From the NCBI GenBank assembly GCA_019510435.1, contig JAEKKJ010000010.1, forward strand, positions 62,001-126,000: a DNA stretch of 64,000 bases. Direction: 5' to 3'. Each line of letters opens with the position of its first letter. Position 1 is the first letter of the stretch. Source of the stretch: Caulobacterales bacterium. GTDB taxonomy: Bacteria; Pseudomonadota; Alphaproteobacteria; Caulobacterales; Caulobacteraceae. The notes under the pieces are model-generated. The model did not search any database. It saw only the letters and a program-made list of their open reading frames with translations, and had not been told where the DNA came from. Shown here in pieces: positions 1 through 8,870 of this stretch. The position numbers and the translations under genes are program-made.

Positions 1-3
1 CCC

Positions 4-119
4 AGCGCCTCCTCCACCCCTTCGGGGTCCCCCTCCCCCGTTGCACGGGGGAGGAACATAGCTCCAGTTCCTCCCCCGCGTGCGGGGGAGGGGGACCGCG
101 AAGCGGTGGAGGGGGCGCT
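4..119. repeat. GC-rich dispersed palindromic element, copy 1
   Basis: Long imperfect inverted repeat. The outer arms read AGCGCCTCCTCCACC on the left and GGTGGAGGGGGCGCT on the right. Inner arms of the CCCTCCCCCG / CGGGGGAGG type form nested hairpins. The same architecture recurs at 1781-1908 and 8733-8858. It lies just past the 3' end of the glycosyltransferase remnant, where it could end transcription from either side. The gene to its left is outside the window. Confidence 0.85.
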
Positions 120-136
120 GAATCCCCTCCGACGAC

Positions 137-1176
137 CTAAAGCTCCCTAAGCGGCCGGATCACCGGCCTGCGCCCCGACAGATCCCGCGGGTTCCAGGTC
201 ATCGCCGCCGCAAGCTGGCCCAGGGACGCCCTGCGCAGCTTCTGTACCTTGGCCCGGCTGCGGAACATCTTCGGCGCTCCGGCGAAGGCCGCCCGGACCG
301 CGCGGGCGATCAGGCGGATGTGTGGGCGGTTCTCGCGGCGCAGGTAGATCAGCACCAGGGCCATCAGGTGCAGCGGCGTCATCAGCACGAGCAGCGGCCA
401 CGGCGTATTCTTGAACAGCACCCAGAAGCCAGCACCCAGAAGCGGTTGCGCGTGCCGTGGAAGACCGCGAACTCGCTCTTGCGCCCGCCGGTCGACGCCG
501 AGCCCACATGGTGGATGGTGGCCGTCGGCACGAGCAAGGTCGGCTCGCCCGCCAGCTGCAGCCGGTAGCCCAGGTCCACATCCTCGCCGTAGCAGAAGAA
601 GTCCTCGTCGAAGCCGCCGAGGTCGAGGAACAGCTGGCGGTCGATCATCATGGCCGCGCCGCAGGGGCTGAACACCTCGCCCTCCCGCGCCTGGCCCCGG
701 TCCGGGCTGAGGTAGCCGCCGCGGTAGGGGATGCCGAACACGCTCATCACGTCGCCCAGCCCGTCCAGCAGACCGGGCTCCTCGGCTACCATCTGGCGCG
801 AGGTGAAGGACCGCACCCTCGGATGACGCGCGGCGGCGGCGGCGAGCTGCGCCAGCCAGTCGGGCTCGGGATAGGCGTCGGGGTTGAGCAGCACGTACCA
901 GCGGCCGCGGGCCAGCCGGACGCCCTGGTTGCCGGCGCCGGTGAAGCCCAGGTTCTCCGCATTGCGCACCAGCCGCACGTCCGGGAACTCGGCGGCGATC
1001 GCCGAATCACCCGGATCGGGCGAGGCGTTGTCGATAACGAGGGTCTCGAAATCCCGGAAGGTCTGGGCCTGCAGGCGGTTGAGACAGGCCCGCAACGTCG
1101 GCCCGGAGTTGTAGGCGATCACGCAAACGCTCAGCGCGGGCCCTTCGGCCTTGTCATCCCTGCTGCGCTGCGGCAT
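137..1176 (-). pseudogene. Family 2 glycosyltransferase, frameshifted by a 14-bp tandem duplication
   Basis: The N-terminal part is a GT2 (GT-A fold) domain: a Rossmann-like start (LSVCVIAYNSGPTL), the LLNPDAYPEP acceptor-loop motif and a C-terminal CYGEDVDLGYRL segment. It would transfer a sugar from a nucleotide-sugar, probably to cell-surface polysaccharide. Reading breaks near 430 after TRNRFWV. The rest (LFKNTPWPLL to the stop at 137) continues in another frame. The break falls exactly on a perfect tandem duplication of 14 bp at 416-429 and 430-443. Removing one copy restores a single 341-residue frame. It is divergent from rfbC with a 33-bp gap, which suggests a shared surface-sugar role. 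This is either a recent inactivating mutation, a phase-variation event or an assembly error. Confidence 0.85.
416..443. repeat. Perfect 14-bp tandem duplication
   Basis: Two adjacent identical copies of CAGCACCCAGAAGC. Because 14 is not a multiple of three, the extra copy shifts the glycosyltransferase frame and brings in a premature stop about 18 codons downstream. Confidence 0.95.
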
Positions 1177-1209
1177 GCGACGGCTATACCCGATCGACCT
1201 GGATCCTAA

Positions 1210-1764
1210 ATGACGACGATCACGCCGCTCGCCATTCCCGATGTGCTGCTTATCACGCCCAAGCGGCATGGCGATGCGCGCGGTTGGTTCTCCGAGACCT
1301 GGAGCACGCGGGCCCTCGAGGGCACCGCCGCCGACACCAGCTTCGTGCAGGACAACCAGGCCTTCAGCGCCCAGATGGGCACTCTGCGCGGCCTGCACTT
1401 CCAGAAGGGCGCCGACGCCCAGGGCAAGCTGATCCGGGCCCTGAAGGGCGCGATCTACGACGTCGCCGTGGACCTGCGCACCGGCTCGGAGACCTTCGGC
1501 CAGTGGGTCAGCGCCGAGCTGACCGCCGATGGCGGCGAGCAGCTGTGGGTGCCGCGCGGCTTCGCCCACGGCTACGTCACCCTGACCACCGATTGCGAGA
1601 TCTTCTACAAGGTCGACGGCCCCTATGCGCCCGCCAGCGAGGGCGGGATCATCTGGAACGACCCGGACCTGGCCATCCCCTGGCCGATCAAGGGCCAGCC
1701 GGTGCTCTCCGGCAAAGACCACACCCTGCCCCGCCTGAAGGATTTGGGCGAGGTCGGGTTCTAG
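1210..1764 (+). CDS. rfbC: dTDP-4-dehydrorhamnose 3,5-epimerase
   Basis: 184 residues, the usual length for RmlC/RfbC. The enzyme epimerises C3 and C5 of dTDP-4-keto-6-deoxyglucose on the way to dTDP-L-rhamnose, in the cytoplasm. Family hallmarks visible are HGDARGWFSETW near the N-terminus, QDNQAFS, the catalytic-histidine segment TLRGLHFQ, and the VPRGFAHGYVTL and WNDPDLAIPWP blocks. No rfbA, B or D is adjacent, so the rest of the pathway must lie elsewhere. The neighbour on the opposite strand is a glycosyltransferase pseudogene. No strong ribosome binding site is seen before the ATG. The gene is followed by an inverted repeat that separates it from the convergent ligase. Confidence 0.95.
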   Translation: MTTITPLAIPDVLLITPKRHGDARGWFSETWSTRALEGTAADTSFVQDNQAFSAQMGTLRGLHFQKGADAQGKLIRALKGAIYDVAVDLRTGSETFGQWVSAELTADGGEQLWVPRGFAHGYVTLTTDCEIFYKVDGPYAPASEGGIIWNDPDLAIPWPIKGQPVLSGKDHTLPRLKDLGEVGF

Positions 1765-1780
1765 GCTGGGACGCCAAGAT

Positions 1781-1908
1781 AGCGCCCCCTCCACCACTTC
1801 GTGGTCCCCCTCCCCCGCAGGCGGGGGAGGAACTTGCTGCATTGAACTCCCCAGTTCCTCCCCCGCTTCAGCGGGGGAGGGGGACCCCGAAGGGGTGGAG
1901 GGGGCGCT
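1781..1908. repeat. GC-rich dispersed palindromic element, copy 2
   Basis: Outer arms AGCGCCCCCTCCACC and GGTGGAGGGGGCGCT with nested CCCTCCCCCG...CGGGGGAGGAAC hairpins. It fills the gap between the convergent rfbC and DNA ligase genes, so it is placed to act as a bidirectional terminator. Confidence 0.9.
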
Positions 1909-1930
1909 GGCGGGAGCCCTCCGCCAAACC

Positions 1931-3553
1931 CTACCGCCCCTCCATCTGCTGCAGCAGGCGCTCGAGGACCTCCAGCTCATCGGCCTCACCGGGCGGCTTG
2001 TCCCAGCGGATGCGGTTGATGCGGGGGAAGCGCATGGCGACGCCGCTCTTGTGGCGGGTGGAGCGCTGCAGGCCCTCGAAGGCCACCTCGAACACCAGGC
2101 CGGCATGCGGCTCGGCCCGCACCGAGCGCACCGGCCCGAACCGCTCGATGGTGTTGTCGCGCACGAACTTGTCGATCTGCTTCAGCTCCTCGTCGGTGAA
2201 GCCGAAATAGGCCTTGCCCACCGGGGTCAGCGCGCGCTGGCCCAGGGCGTCCTCAGTCCACACCCCGAAGGTGTAGTCGGAGTAGAAGCTCGAGCGCTTG
2301 CCGTGGCCGCGCTGGGCGTACATCAGCACCGCGTCCACCAGGTGCGGGTCGCGCTTCCACTTGAACCACGGCCCCTTCGGGCGACCGGCCTCGTAGGCGG
2401 AGTCTTTGCGCTTCAGCATCACGCCCTCCGCGATCTGCGGATCGCCGGGCGGCGGGTCGGCCCGCAGCTGGGTCAGCTCGGCCCAGCTCTCGAAGGGCTG
2501 CAGGGGCGAGAGGTCGATGCGCGGGCTGGCCTGGCGGGCCACGAAGGCCTCCAGCCGGGCGCGGCGGGCGGTGAAGGGCAGGGTGCGGGTGTCCTCGGGC
2601 CCGTCCTGCAGGATGTCATAGGCGCGGATGGCGGCGGGGTAGGCGGCCATCAGCTTGGCGTCCACGGCCTTGCGGTTCAGCCGCTGCTGCAGGTCGGCGA
2701 AGCTCGCCACCCGGCCGCCGCGGATCACCAGCAGCTCGCCGTCGATCACCCCCTCGTCGTCCAGGGCGTCCAGGATGTCGGGGAAGGTGCGCGAGATGTC
2801 GTCCCCGGTGCGGGTGTAGAGCCGCCGCACGCCGCCCTCGTGCGCGGCCTGGACGCGGATGCCGTCCCACTTCCACTCGGCGCAATAGTCGGCGGGGTCC
2901 AGCTTGCCGAAGTCCACCGCCTCGTCGATCGCCTGGGCCAGCATCACCGGCCGGAAGCGGGCCGGGTTCTCCGAGGACGGCTTTTCCGACCGCCCCTCCA
3001 GCCAGGCGAACAGGTCCTCGTAGGGCGGGCGCAGGGCGTGCCACAGCTCCTCCACCTCGCCGACCGCCACGCCGCCCAGGTCGGCCGCAGCCTGCTTGGC
3101 CAGCCGCGCCGACAGGCCCACCCGCAGGCCCCCGGTGACCAGCTTCAGGAGCGCCCAGCGCTCGCGCGGCTGCGGCAGGGCGTCGAGCCAGGCCTCGATC
3201 CGGCCCTGCGCCTCCGCCCGCGTGGCGCTCTTCAGCCCCTCGATCACCTCGGCGAGGTCCGGCTCGCGGTTGGCGCCGGGCCGGGCGGGCCAGACCAGCG
3301 ACACCGCCTCGGCCAGGTCGCCCACATAGTCGTAGCTCCACCAGAAGAGCTGGGGGTCCATCCGGCTCTCGACGGCCTTGCGGATGAAGGCCGGCTTGGC
3401 CGCCGCGAAGGTCAGCTCCCCGGTCAAGGCGGCCAGCGCCCAGCCCCGGTCGGGATCCGGCGTCTCGCGCAGATAGTCGCGCACCAGGGTCAGCTTGGCG
3501 TTGCGCGACGCCGTCAGCGACAGGCGATCCAGGAGCTCGGCGAAGGCGCGCAT
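1931..3553 (-). CDS. ATP-dependent DNA ligase (bacterial damage-response type)
   Basis: 540 residues. It seals nicks using ATP. The N-terminal helical DNA-binding domain covers roughly residues 1-190. The nucleotidyltransferase core starts with motif I, EWKWDGIR, where K228 is the adenylated lysine. Later motifs are GELLVIRGG, EGVMLKRKDS and WFKWKR, then an OB-fold to the end. The architecture fits the stand-alone ligase of the ligase-associated damage-response module rather than LigD, since there is no polymerase or phosphoesterase domain. Its ATG follows directly on the stop codon of the small unknown gene upstream, which itself overlaps the exonuclease gene, so all three form one operon. 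The helicase and phosphoesterase usually found with this module are not in the window. Confidence 0.93.
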   Translation of the reverse strand: MRAFAELLDRLSLTASRNAKLTLVRDYLRETPDPDRGWALAALTGELTFAAAKPAFIRKAVESRMDPQLFWWSYDYVGDLAEAVSLVWPARPGANREPDLAEVIEGLKSATRAEAQGRIEAWLDALPQPRERWALLKLVTGGLRVGLSARLAKQAAADLGGVAVGEVEELWHALRPPYEDLFAWLEGRSEKPSSENPARFRPVMLAQAIDEAVDFGKLDPADYCAEWKWDGIRVQAAHEGGVRRLYTRTGDDISRTFPDILDALDDEGVIDGELLVIRGGRVASFADLQQRLNRKAVDAKLMAAYPAAIRAYDILQDGPEDTRTLPFTARRARLEAFVARQASPRIDLSPLQPFESWAELTQLRADPPPGDPQIAEGVMLKRKDSAYEAGRPKGPWFKWKRDPHLVDAVLMYAQRGHGKRSSFYSDYTFGVWTEDALGQRALTPVGKAYFGFTDEELKQIDKFVRDNTIERFGPVRSVRAEPHAGLVFEVAFEGLQRSTRHKSGVAMRFPRINRIRWDKPPGEADELEVLERLLQQMEGR

Positions 3554-3919
3554 TCAGTCGTCGCTGGCCTCCGCCTCCGCCAAGGCCCTCAAGAGTTGGT
3601 CCCGCGTCACGGAGAGGTTGGCGAAAACCTCTCCAGTATCGAAATTGCGGTCGAGGAAATGGAAGTGATCGCCGCTTCGAACGGCGTCGATCTGCCAAGC
3701 CTGGTCAAGATCAGACCATTGGCCGCCGTCCGGGGCTGTTTTGAGCCAATCGAGAAATTCCCGCGCGTCCGCCTTGTGGTCCCACCACGGAAACCTGATC
3801 TCGACCCCCACGCCCGGGCTGTGAAGCCTGAAAGCGCGACCTGGCCCCCTCGAAAACGCCGGACGTAGGTCGTCGATCTGCGTGGAGGCCCGCCACCAGT
3901 CGCTCGTCATTTCAGTCAT
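3554..3919 (-). CDS. Hypothetical protein embedded in the ligase/exonuclease operon
   Basis: 121 residues from ATG 3919 (MTEMTSDWWRAS); an internal ATG at 3910 is an alternative. It is acidic and rich in Trp/Phe (RFPWWDHKA, DWLKTAPD, SGDHFHFLDRNFDTGE), with no signal peptide or membrane segment. I do not recognise the family. The start overlaps the stop of the exonuclease, and its own stop is immediately followed by the ligase ATG, so translational coupling on both sides is likely. That placement implies a role with the repair enzymes, or a recent insertion that kept the frame junctions. Confidence 0.75.
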   Translation of the reverse strand: MTEMTSDWWRASTQIDDLRPAFSRGPGRAFRLHSPGVGVEIRFPWWDHKADAREFLDWLKTAPDGGQWSDLDQAWQIDAVRSGDHFHFLDRNFDTGEVFANLSVTRDQLLRALAEAEASDD

Positions 3920-4922
3920 CCCCCTCGTCCTCATAGCCCACCAGCGCCAAGGCCCGGGCGGGGATGTCGTGCAGCGACGCCCAGCGCGCCAGGGCTTCTT
4001 CGCGGCCGTGGGTGATCCAGAGTTCGCCGGGGCGCAGCTCGTCGACCGTGGCGGTGAGCTCGTCCCAGTCGGCATGGTCGGAGATCACCAGCGGCAGCTC
4101 CACGGCGCGCTGGCGGGCGCGGGCGCGGATCTGCATCCAGCCGGAGGCGAAGGCGGCCACCGGGTCGGGGAAGCGCCGGCTCCAACGGTCCTGCAGGGTC
4201 GAGGGCGGGGCGACGATGATCTGGCCGGCGAAATCGGCCTTCTTCGTCGTGGTGGCCGGCGCCAGGGGGCCAAGATCGATGCCGTGCTTCTCGTAGAGCG
4301 CGTTCAGCCGCTCCAGCGCGCCGTGGACATAGATGGGCCGGTCCCAGCCCGCCTCGCGCAGGAGGCGGATGATCCGCTGGGCCTTGCCCAGGGCGTAGGC
4401 GCCGACCAGGTGGCTGCGCTCGGGGAACTGCGCGACCGAGCGCAAGAGGCGCGCCACCTCCTCGCGGTCGTCCGGATGGCGAAACACCGGCAGGCCGAAG
4501 GTCGCCTCCGAGATGAACACGTCGCACGGGACCGGCTCGAACGGCGGGCAGGTCGGGTCGCGCCGGCGCTTGTAGTCGCCGCTGACCACCATGGTCAGGC
4601 CCTTCCAGCGCACCACCGCCTGGGCCGAGCCCAGCACGTGGCCGGCGGGGACCAGGGTGACCTCCACCGCGTCGCGAGGCACGGCCTCGCCATAGGCCGC
4701 AGCCTGCGCCGCCTGCGCGAAGCCCAGGCCGTAGCGCTCACCCATGATGTCCAGGGTCTCGCGGGTGGCCAGCACGGCGCCGTGGCCGGCCCGGGCGTGG
4801 TCGGCGTGGCCATGGGTGATCACCGCGCGCGCCACCGGCCGCACCGGGTCGATGTAGAAGTCGCCCGGGGCGCAGTAGAGGCCTTCGGGCTTGGGACAGA
4901 GCAGGTCCTGCGGACGGATCAT
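3912..4922 (-). CDS. Ligase-associated metallo-beta-lactamase-fold exonuclease
   Basis: 336 residues from ATG 4922. It has a metallo-beta-lactamase fold with the metal motif THGHADHA near residue 38, followed by PAGHVLGSAQ and SGDYKRR, as in the beta-CASP/SNM1-type nucleases. A later ISDHADWDEL block and WITHGREEAL complete the family pattern. In bacteria this protein is the exonuclease partner of the damage-response ATP-dependent ligase, which here lies two genes downstream in the same operon. A longer in-frame start at 5006 would overlap the divergent thioesterase gene and is disfavoured. Confidence 0.92.
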   Translation of the reverse strand: MIRPQDLLCPKPEGLYCAPGDFYIDPVRPVARAVITHGHADHARAGHGAVLATRETLDIMGERYGLGFAQAAQAAAYGEAVPRDAVEVTLVPAGHVLGSAQAVVRWKGLTMVVSGDYKRRRDPTCPPFEPVPCDVFISEATFGLPVFRHPDDREEVARLLRSVAQFPERSHLVGAYALGKAQRIIRLLREAGWDRPIYVHGALERLNALYEKHGIDLGPLAPATTTKKADFAGQIIVAPPSTLQDRWSRRFPDPVAAFASGWMQIRARARQRAVELPLVISDHADWDELTATVDELRPGELWITHGREEALARWASLHDIPARALALVGYEDEGDD

Positions 4923-4995
4923 CGAGCATGAATGTAGGCGCGGCCGTTCGGCTCCGCATTGACTTCCGCCGGGGCCGGCCCCTACCCGATGGATC

Positions 4996-5427
4996 ATGGC
5001 CGACACCTACGAGACCGCGCCGCTCGACCAGCGCATGACCACCTTCGTGCCGCACGCCGCCGCCCTCGGCATGACCCTGGTCAGCTGCGAGAAGGGCGTG
5101 GGCGTGATGCAGACCCCCTGGCGCGAGGAGCTGGTGGGCGATCCCGAGACCGGAGTGATCGCCAGCGGCGTGGTGACCGCCCTGCTGGACCACACCTGCG
5201 GCCTGGCCGTGAACTCGGCGGCGGAGGCCCCGATGCCCATCGCCACCCTGGACCTGCGGATCGACTACCTGCGCGCGGCCGCGCCGCGGGCAGGGATCAC
5301 CGCCGAGGCCCGCTGCGTCAAGCTCACGCGCACCGTCGGCTTCGTGCGCGCCGAGGCCTGGGACACCGACCGCAACGACCTGGTGGCCATCGCCCAGGGC
5401 TCGTTCATGCTGAGCCCGAGGGGATAG
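4996..5427 (+). CDS. PaaI-family hotdog thioesterase, copy A
   Basis: 143 residues with a single hotdog fold of the PaaI/YigI group, which hydrolyses acyl- or aryl-CoA thioesters. The central helix reads GVVTALLDHTCG, with D65 in the expected acidic position. The usual HGG before this helix is replaced by ASG, so the active-site set differs from that of the downstream paralogue. The C-terminal strand pattern (TLDLRIDYLRAAAP, FVRAEAWD) is typical. It lies three bases upstream of copy B, in an operon divergent from the exonuclease. Confidence 0.88.
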   Translation: MADTYETAPLDQRMTTFVPHAAALGMTLVSCEKGVGVMQTPWREELVGDPETGVIASGVVTALLDHTCGLAVNSAAEAPMPIATLDLRIDYLRAAAPRAGITAEARCVKLTRTVGFVRAEAWDTDRNDLVAIAQGSFMLSPRG

Positions 5428-5430
5428 GCC

Positions 5431-5856
5431 ATGGCGGAAGACGCGGCGACCCCGACCATCGAGGGCCTGCAGGCCTTCATGCAGCGCGTGCCCTATGTGC
5501 GCTTCCTCGGCATGGGCGTGGAGCTGGCGGGCGATGAGATGACGGCCGTGCTGCCGTTCGCCCAGCACCTGGTGGGCAACCCGATGATCCCGGCCCTGCA
5601 CGGCGGCGTCATCGGCGCGTTCATGGAGATGACCGCCCTGGCGCAGCTGTCGCTCGCCCAGGGCGGCGCCCGGACGCCCAAGACCATCGACGTCACCATC
5701 GAGTACCTGCGCCCGGCCCGCCCCAGCGCGACCTACGCCCGCGCCATCCTGCGCAAGGTCGGCCGCCGCGTCGCCAACGTCCAGGTCGAGGCCTGGCAGG
5801 AAAGCCGCGCCCAGCCGGTGGCCGGCCTGACCGGGCACTTTCTGCTGCGGGGGTGA
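5431..5856 (+). CDS. PaaI-family hotdog thioesterase, copy B
   Basis: 141 residues. This copy keeps the classical ALHGGVIGAF motif (H57-G58-G59) and has E66 where copy A has Asp. VTIEYLRPARP and ANVQVEAWQ match the remaining strands. The adjacent, diverged pair probably arose by tandem duplication and could form a heteromeric hotdog enzyme or cover two CoA substrates. The substrate cannot be told from sequence. The gene is followed by a strong hairpin. Confidence 0.88.
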   Translation: MAEDAATPTIEGLQAFMQRVPYVRFLGMGVELAGDEMTAVLPFAQHLVGNPMIPALHGGVIGAFMEMTALAQLSLAQGGARTPKTIDVTIEYLRPARPSATYARAILRKVGRRVANVQVEAWQESRAQPVAGLTGHFLLRG

Positions 5857-5860
5857 AGGT

Positions 5861-5891
5861 TGTTCCTCTCCCACTTTGTGGGAGAGGAACA
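5861..5891. terminator. Perfect 14-bp-stem hairpin between convergent genes
   Basis: TGTTCCTCTCCCAC, a TTT loop and the exact complement. It lies five bases past the thioesterase stop and ten bases from the convergent phnD stop. There is no long T-tract, so it may act as a transcript-end stabiliser or a bidirectional terminator. Confidence 0.75.
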
Positions 5892-5900
5892 GCGGGGCGG

Positions 5901-6890
5901 TCACCCGGCCGGATGCGCCGCCTTTTCCTTCTGGATCTCCGCCAGGGCCGCCTGGGCCTTGGCTTCGGCGGCGGCGTCCTTGTGGTTGCGGGCCTCCACC
6001 AGCTGGCCGGTGGCCTCCATCTCGCGGACCGGAAGCAGGTGGGAATCGTCGGCCCGCTTGAACGGCAAGGTCTGGATCTGCACCAGGATGGCGTGCTGGC
6101 GCTTCGCCTCGGGCGTGTCGCCGACGCCGTAGGAGAACATGAAGTCGGCGATCTTCTTCTTCAGCGCCGGGTCCAGGTCCTTGCGCCAGAGGATCGGGTC
6201 CTCCGGGATCCGCGGCGAGGTCCAGACCACCTGCACGTTCTCCAGCGTCCGCTTGGCGATGTCGGTATGCAGCAGGCTCAGCCGGTCCATGGAGGCGGTG
6301 TTGTTGGTCGCCGCGTCCAGCAGACCACCGGCCACCGAGAACAGGTTGGTCTCGTGGTTGGCCGATTTCACCGTCCTGAAGCAGGTGGCCGGGTCGATGT
6401 TGTGCGGCGCGAAGAGGTAGGTCATCGGCGCCAGGGTGCCGGAGGTCGACTTCGGATCGCCCATGCCGAAGTTCAGGGTCCGGTCGCACGTCAGGATGCG
6501 ATCCAGGGTTAGGCCCGAGCCCTTCTTGACGATGATCACGGCGTTGTAGCCGTCGACGCCGCTGGGGTTCACCGAGCGCGCGAAGACCTCGGCGCCCGAC
6601 CGCCGCACCGCCTCCAGGCCCGACTGGTTGGTGAACCAGCCGAGGTCGGTCTGCTTGAAGCGCATGGCCTCGATCAGGGCGGTGTAGTTCGAGGCGTAGA
6701 ACGCCTTCACCGGCAGGCCCACCGCCTTGGACATGTCGGCCAGGAAGGGCGCCCAGTCCTTCTGCGCGCTGGACTGGCTCTCGGCTGACAGGATCGAGAA
6801 GACCAGCTCGGTCTTGGGCGGCGGGGCCGGCTTGCTGCAGCCGGCCAGAGCCGCGGCGGCCATCAGGCCCAGGATGATGCGACGGTCCAT
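5901..6890 (-). CDS. phnD: PhnD-type phosphate/phosphonate-binding lipoprotein
   Basis: 329 residues. The lipoprotein signal ends in LAGC with Cys18, so the protein should be anchored facing the periplasm. The type II periplasmic binding fold shows the family blocks [43 protein letters not shown] and [11 protein letters not shown]. Family members capture phosphonates, phosphite or phosphate for an ABC importer. No phnC or phnE is nearby, so this is an orphan binding protein. The C-terminal tail (residues ~290-329) is Ala/Glu/Lys-rich and probably helical. Confidence 0.88.
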   Translation of the reverse strand: MDRRIILGLMAAAALAGCSKPAPPPKTELVFSILSAESQSSAQKDWAPFLADMSKAVGLPVKAFYASNYTALIEAMRFKQTDLGWFTNQSGLEAVRRSGAEVFARSVNPSGVDGYNAVIIVKKGSGLTLDRILTCDRTLNFGMGDPKSTSGTLAPMTYLFAPHNIDPATCFRTVKSANHETNLFSVAGGLLDAATNNTASMDRLSLLHTDIAKRTLENVQVVWTSPRIPEDPILWRKDLDPALKKKIADFMFSYGVGDTPEAKRQHAILVQIQTLPFKRADDSHLLPVREMEATGQLVEARNHKDAAAEAKAQAALAEIQKEKAAHPAG

Positions 6891-7021
6891 GTCCCCTCCC
6901 CGGCGCGGCGATTCGGCGGCCGCGCATCTCGAAACGCCGCGAGCTTAGCGGCTCGGGGGTCCGACGTAAGCGGCGTCTGTGACGGTTGCGCGATGGGGCC
7001 CGGCCCTGTACCCCGCCCGCC

Positions 7022-8719
7022 ATGTCGCAAGGCCCCACCCTCCAAGGACTGTCCCACGCCGCCCGCGAGGCCAAGAGCTGGCCGTTCGAGCAGGCGCGGC
7101 TGCTGCTGGAGCGCATCACCCGCGTGCGCCTCTCGGACGCCGAGCGCGATCTGGCCGCCACCCTGTTCCAGCAGGGCAAGTTCGGTGAGGCCGTCGCCGC
7201 CCTGCCGGCCCTGGCGCGGCCGGTGGTCTTCGAGACCGGCTACGGGCCCTCCGGCCTGCCGCACCTGGGCACCTTCGGCGAGGTTGCGCGCACCACCATG
7301 GTGCGCATGGCCTTCCGCGCCCTCACCGACGACGCCATCCCCACGCGCCTGATCGCCTTCAGCGACGACATGGACGGCATGCGCAAGGTTCCGCCCAACG
7401 TGCCCAACGGCGAGCTGTTGGCGCAGGACATCGACAAGCCGCTGACCGTGGTGCGCGACCCCTACGGCACGCACGACAGCTTCGGGGCGCACAACAACGC
7501 CCGGCTGCGCGCCTTCCTGGACAGCTTCGGCTTCGACTACGAATTCGCCTCGTCCACCGACTGCTATCGCAGCGGCCGGTTCGACCCGACCCTGCTGACC
7601 GCCCTGGCGCGGTTCGACGAGATCCAGAAGATCATGCTGCCCTCGCTCGGCGAGGAGCGGCGGGCCACCTATTCGCCGTTCATCCCGATCAGCCCCAAGA
7701 CTGGGCGGGTGCTCTATGTGCCGACGCTGGAGCGGCATGTGGACCGCGGCACCATCGTCTTCGCCGACGAGGACGGGACTCTGACCGAGCTGCCGGTGAC
7801 CGGCGGCCATGTGAAGCTGCAGTGGCGTCCGGACTGGGGCCTGCGCTGGACCGCGCTCGGCGTCGACTACGAGATGTCCGGCAAGGACCTCATCGACAGC
7901 GTCCGGCTCTCCAACCAGGTCTGCAAGGTGCTGGGCGGCACGCCACCGGCCGGGTTCAACTACGAGCTCTTCATGGACGAGAACAACCAGAAGATCTCGA
8001 AGACCAAGGGCAATGGCCTGACCATGGAGGAGTGGCTGCGCTACGGCACGCCCGAGAGCCTGACCTACTACATGTACCAGTCGCCGAAGTCGGCAAAGCG
8101 GCTCTATTTCGACGTGATCCCCAAGGCCACGGACGAGTATCTGCAGCAGCTGGACGCCCTGAACAAGAAGCGCGCCGAGGGGGACAACGCCGTCCAGCTC
8201 GACAATCCCGGCTGGCACGTCCACCGCGGGACGCCGCCGGACAAGGGCTCGCCGGTCAGCTTCTCCCTGCTCTTGAACCTGGTCTCGGCGGCCGACGCCT
8301 CCACCAAGGACCTGCTCTGGGCCTTCATCGCCCGCTACCTGCCCGGCGCGACGCCGCAGAGCGAGCCGCTGCTCGACCGGCTCGCCGGCTATGCGATCAA
8401 CTACTACGAGGACTTCGTGAAGCCCGCGAAGCGCTTCCGCGCGCCGACCGACCAGGAGCGGGCGGCCATGGAGGCCCTGGTGGGCAAGCTGAAGGCCCTG
8501 CCGGCCGGCGCCAGCGCCGAGGCGATCCAGGATGAGGTGTTCGAAGTCGGCAAGGCGGCCGGTTTCGAGCCCCTGCGGGCCTGGTTCTCGGCGCTGTACG
8601 AGGTGTTGCTGGGCCAGAGCCAGGGCCCCCGCTTCGGCAGCTTCGTCGCGATCTTCGGCGTCGACCGCACCCTCCAGCTGATCGAGCGCGCCCTGGCCGG
8701 GGAGCTGGTGGCGGCGTAG
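7022..8719 (+). CDS. lysS: Class I lysyl-tRNA synthetase
   Basis: 565 residues from ATG 7022. It charges tRNA-Lys with lysine using ATP. It is the class I (archaeal-type) enzyme common in Alphaproteobacteria, not the class II LysRS. The Rossmann-fold signature is the HIGH variant [11 protein letters not shown], and the KMSKS loop is KISKTKGNG. The C-terminal part is the helical anticodon-binding bundle. A start at 6986 is in frame, but the region upstream of 7022 lacks conserved sequence. It is followed by a GC-rich palindrome before the convergent metalloprotease. Confidence 0.95.
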   Translation: MSQGPTLQGLSHAAREAKSWPFEQARLLLERITRVRLSDAERDLAATLFQQGKFGEAVAALPALARPVVFETGYGPSGLPHLGTFGEVARTTMVRMAFRALTDDAIPTRLIAFSDDMDGMRKVPPNVPNGELLAQDIDKPLTVVRDPYGTHDSFGAHNNARLRAFLDSFGFDYEFASSTDCYRSGRFDPTLLTALARFDEIQKIMLPSLGEERRATYSPFIPISPKTGRVLYVPTLERHVDRGTIVFADEDGTLTELPVTGGHVKLQWRPDWGLRWTALGVDYEMSGKDLIDSVRLSNQVCKVLGGTPPAGFNYELFMDENNQKISKTKGNGLTMEEWLRYGTPESLTYYMYQSPKSAKRLYFDVIPKATDEYLQQLDALNKKRAEGDNAVQLDNPGWHVHRGTPPDKGSPVSFSLLLNLVSAADASTKDLLWAFIARYLPGATPQSEPLLDRLAGYAINYYEDFVKPAKRFRAPTDQERAAMEALVGKLKALPAGASAEAIQDEVFEVGKAAGFEPLRAWFSALYEVLLGQSQGPRFGSFVAIFGVDRTLQLIERALAGELVAA

Positions 8720-8732
8720 GGCGGGACAATCC

Positions 8733-8858
8733 AGCGCCCCCTCCACCGCTTCGCGGTCCCCCTCCCCCGTTGGCACGGGGGAGGAACTAGCTATGTCGGC
8801 CTCTCCAGTTCCTCCCCCGCCCGCGGGGGAGGGGGACCCCGAAGGGGTGGAGGGGGCG
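8733..8858. repeat. GC-rich dispersed palindromic element, copy 3
   Basis: Same nested architecture as the elements at 4-119 and 1781-1908: outer arm AGCGCCCCCTCCACC, inner CCCTCCCCCG, then the complements. It lies between the convergent lysS and metalloprotease genes, starting 13 bases after one stop and ending 12 bases before the other. Confidence 0.9.
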
Positions 8859-8870
8859 TCGGGGCGTCCC

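Noticed and set aside
1895..3868. Long plus-strand open frame of 657 codons opposite the DNA ligase
   Set aside because: High GC keeps antisense frames open. The translation is low-complexity (Gly, Arg, Leu, Gln) without motifs, while the opposite strand encodes a clear ligase. The same applies to the long frames opposite 4738-7179, 8793-11429, 34836-37037 and 60698-62902.
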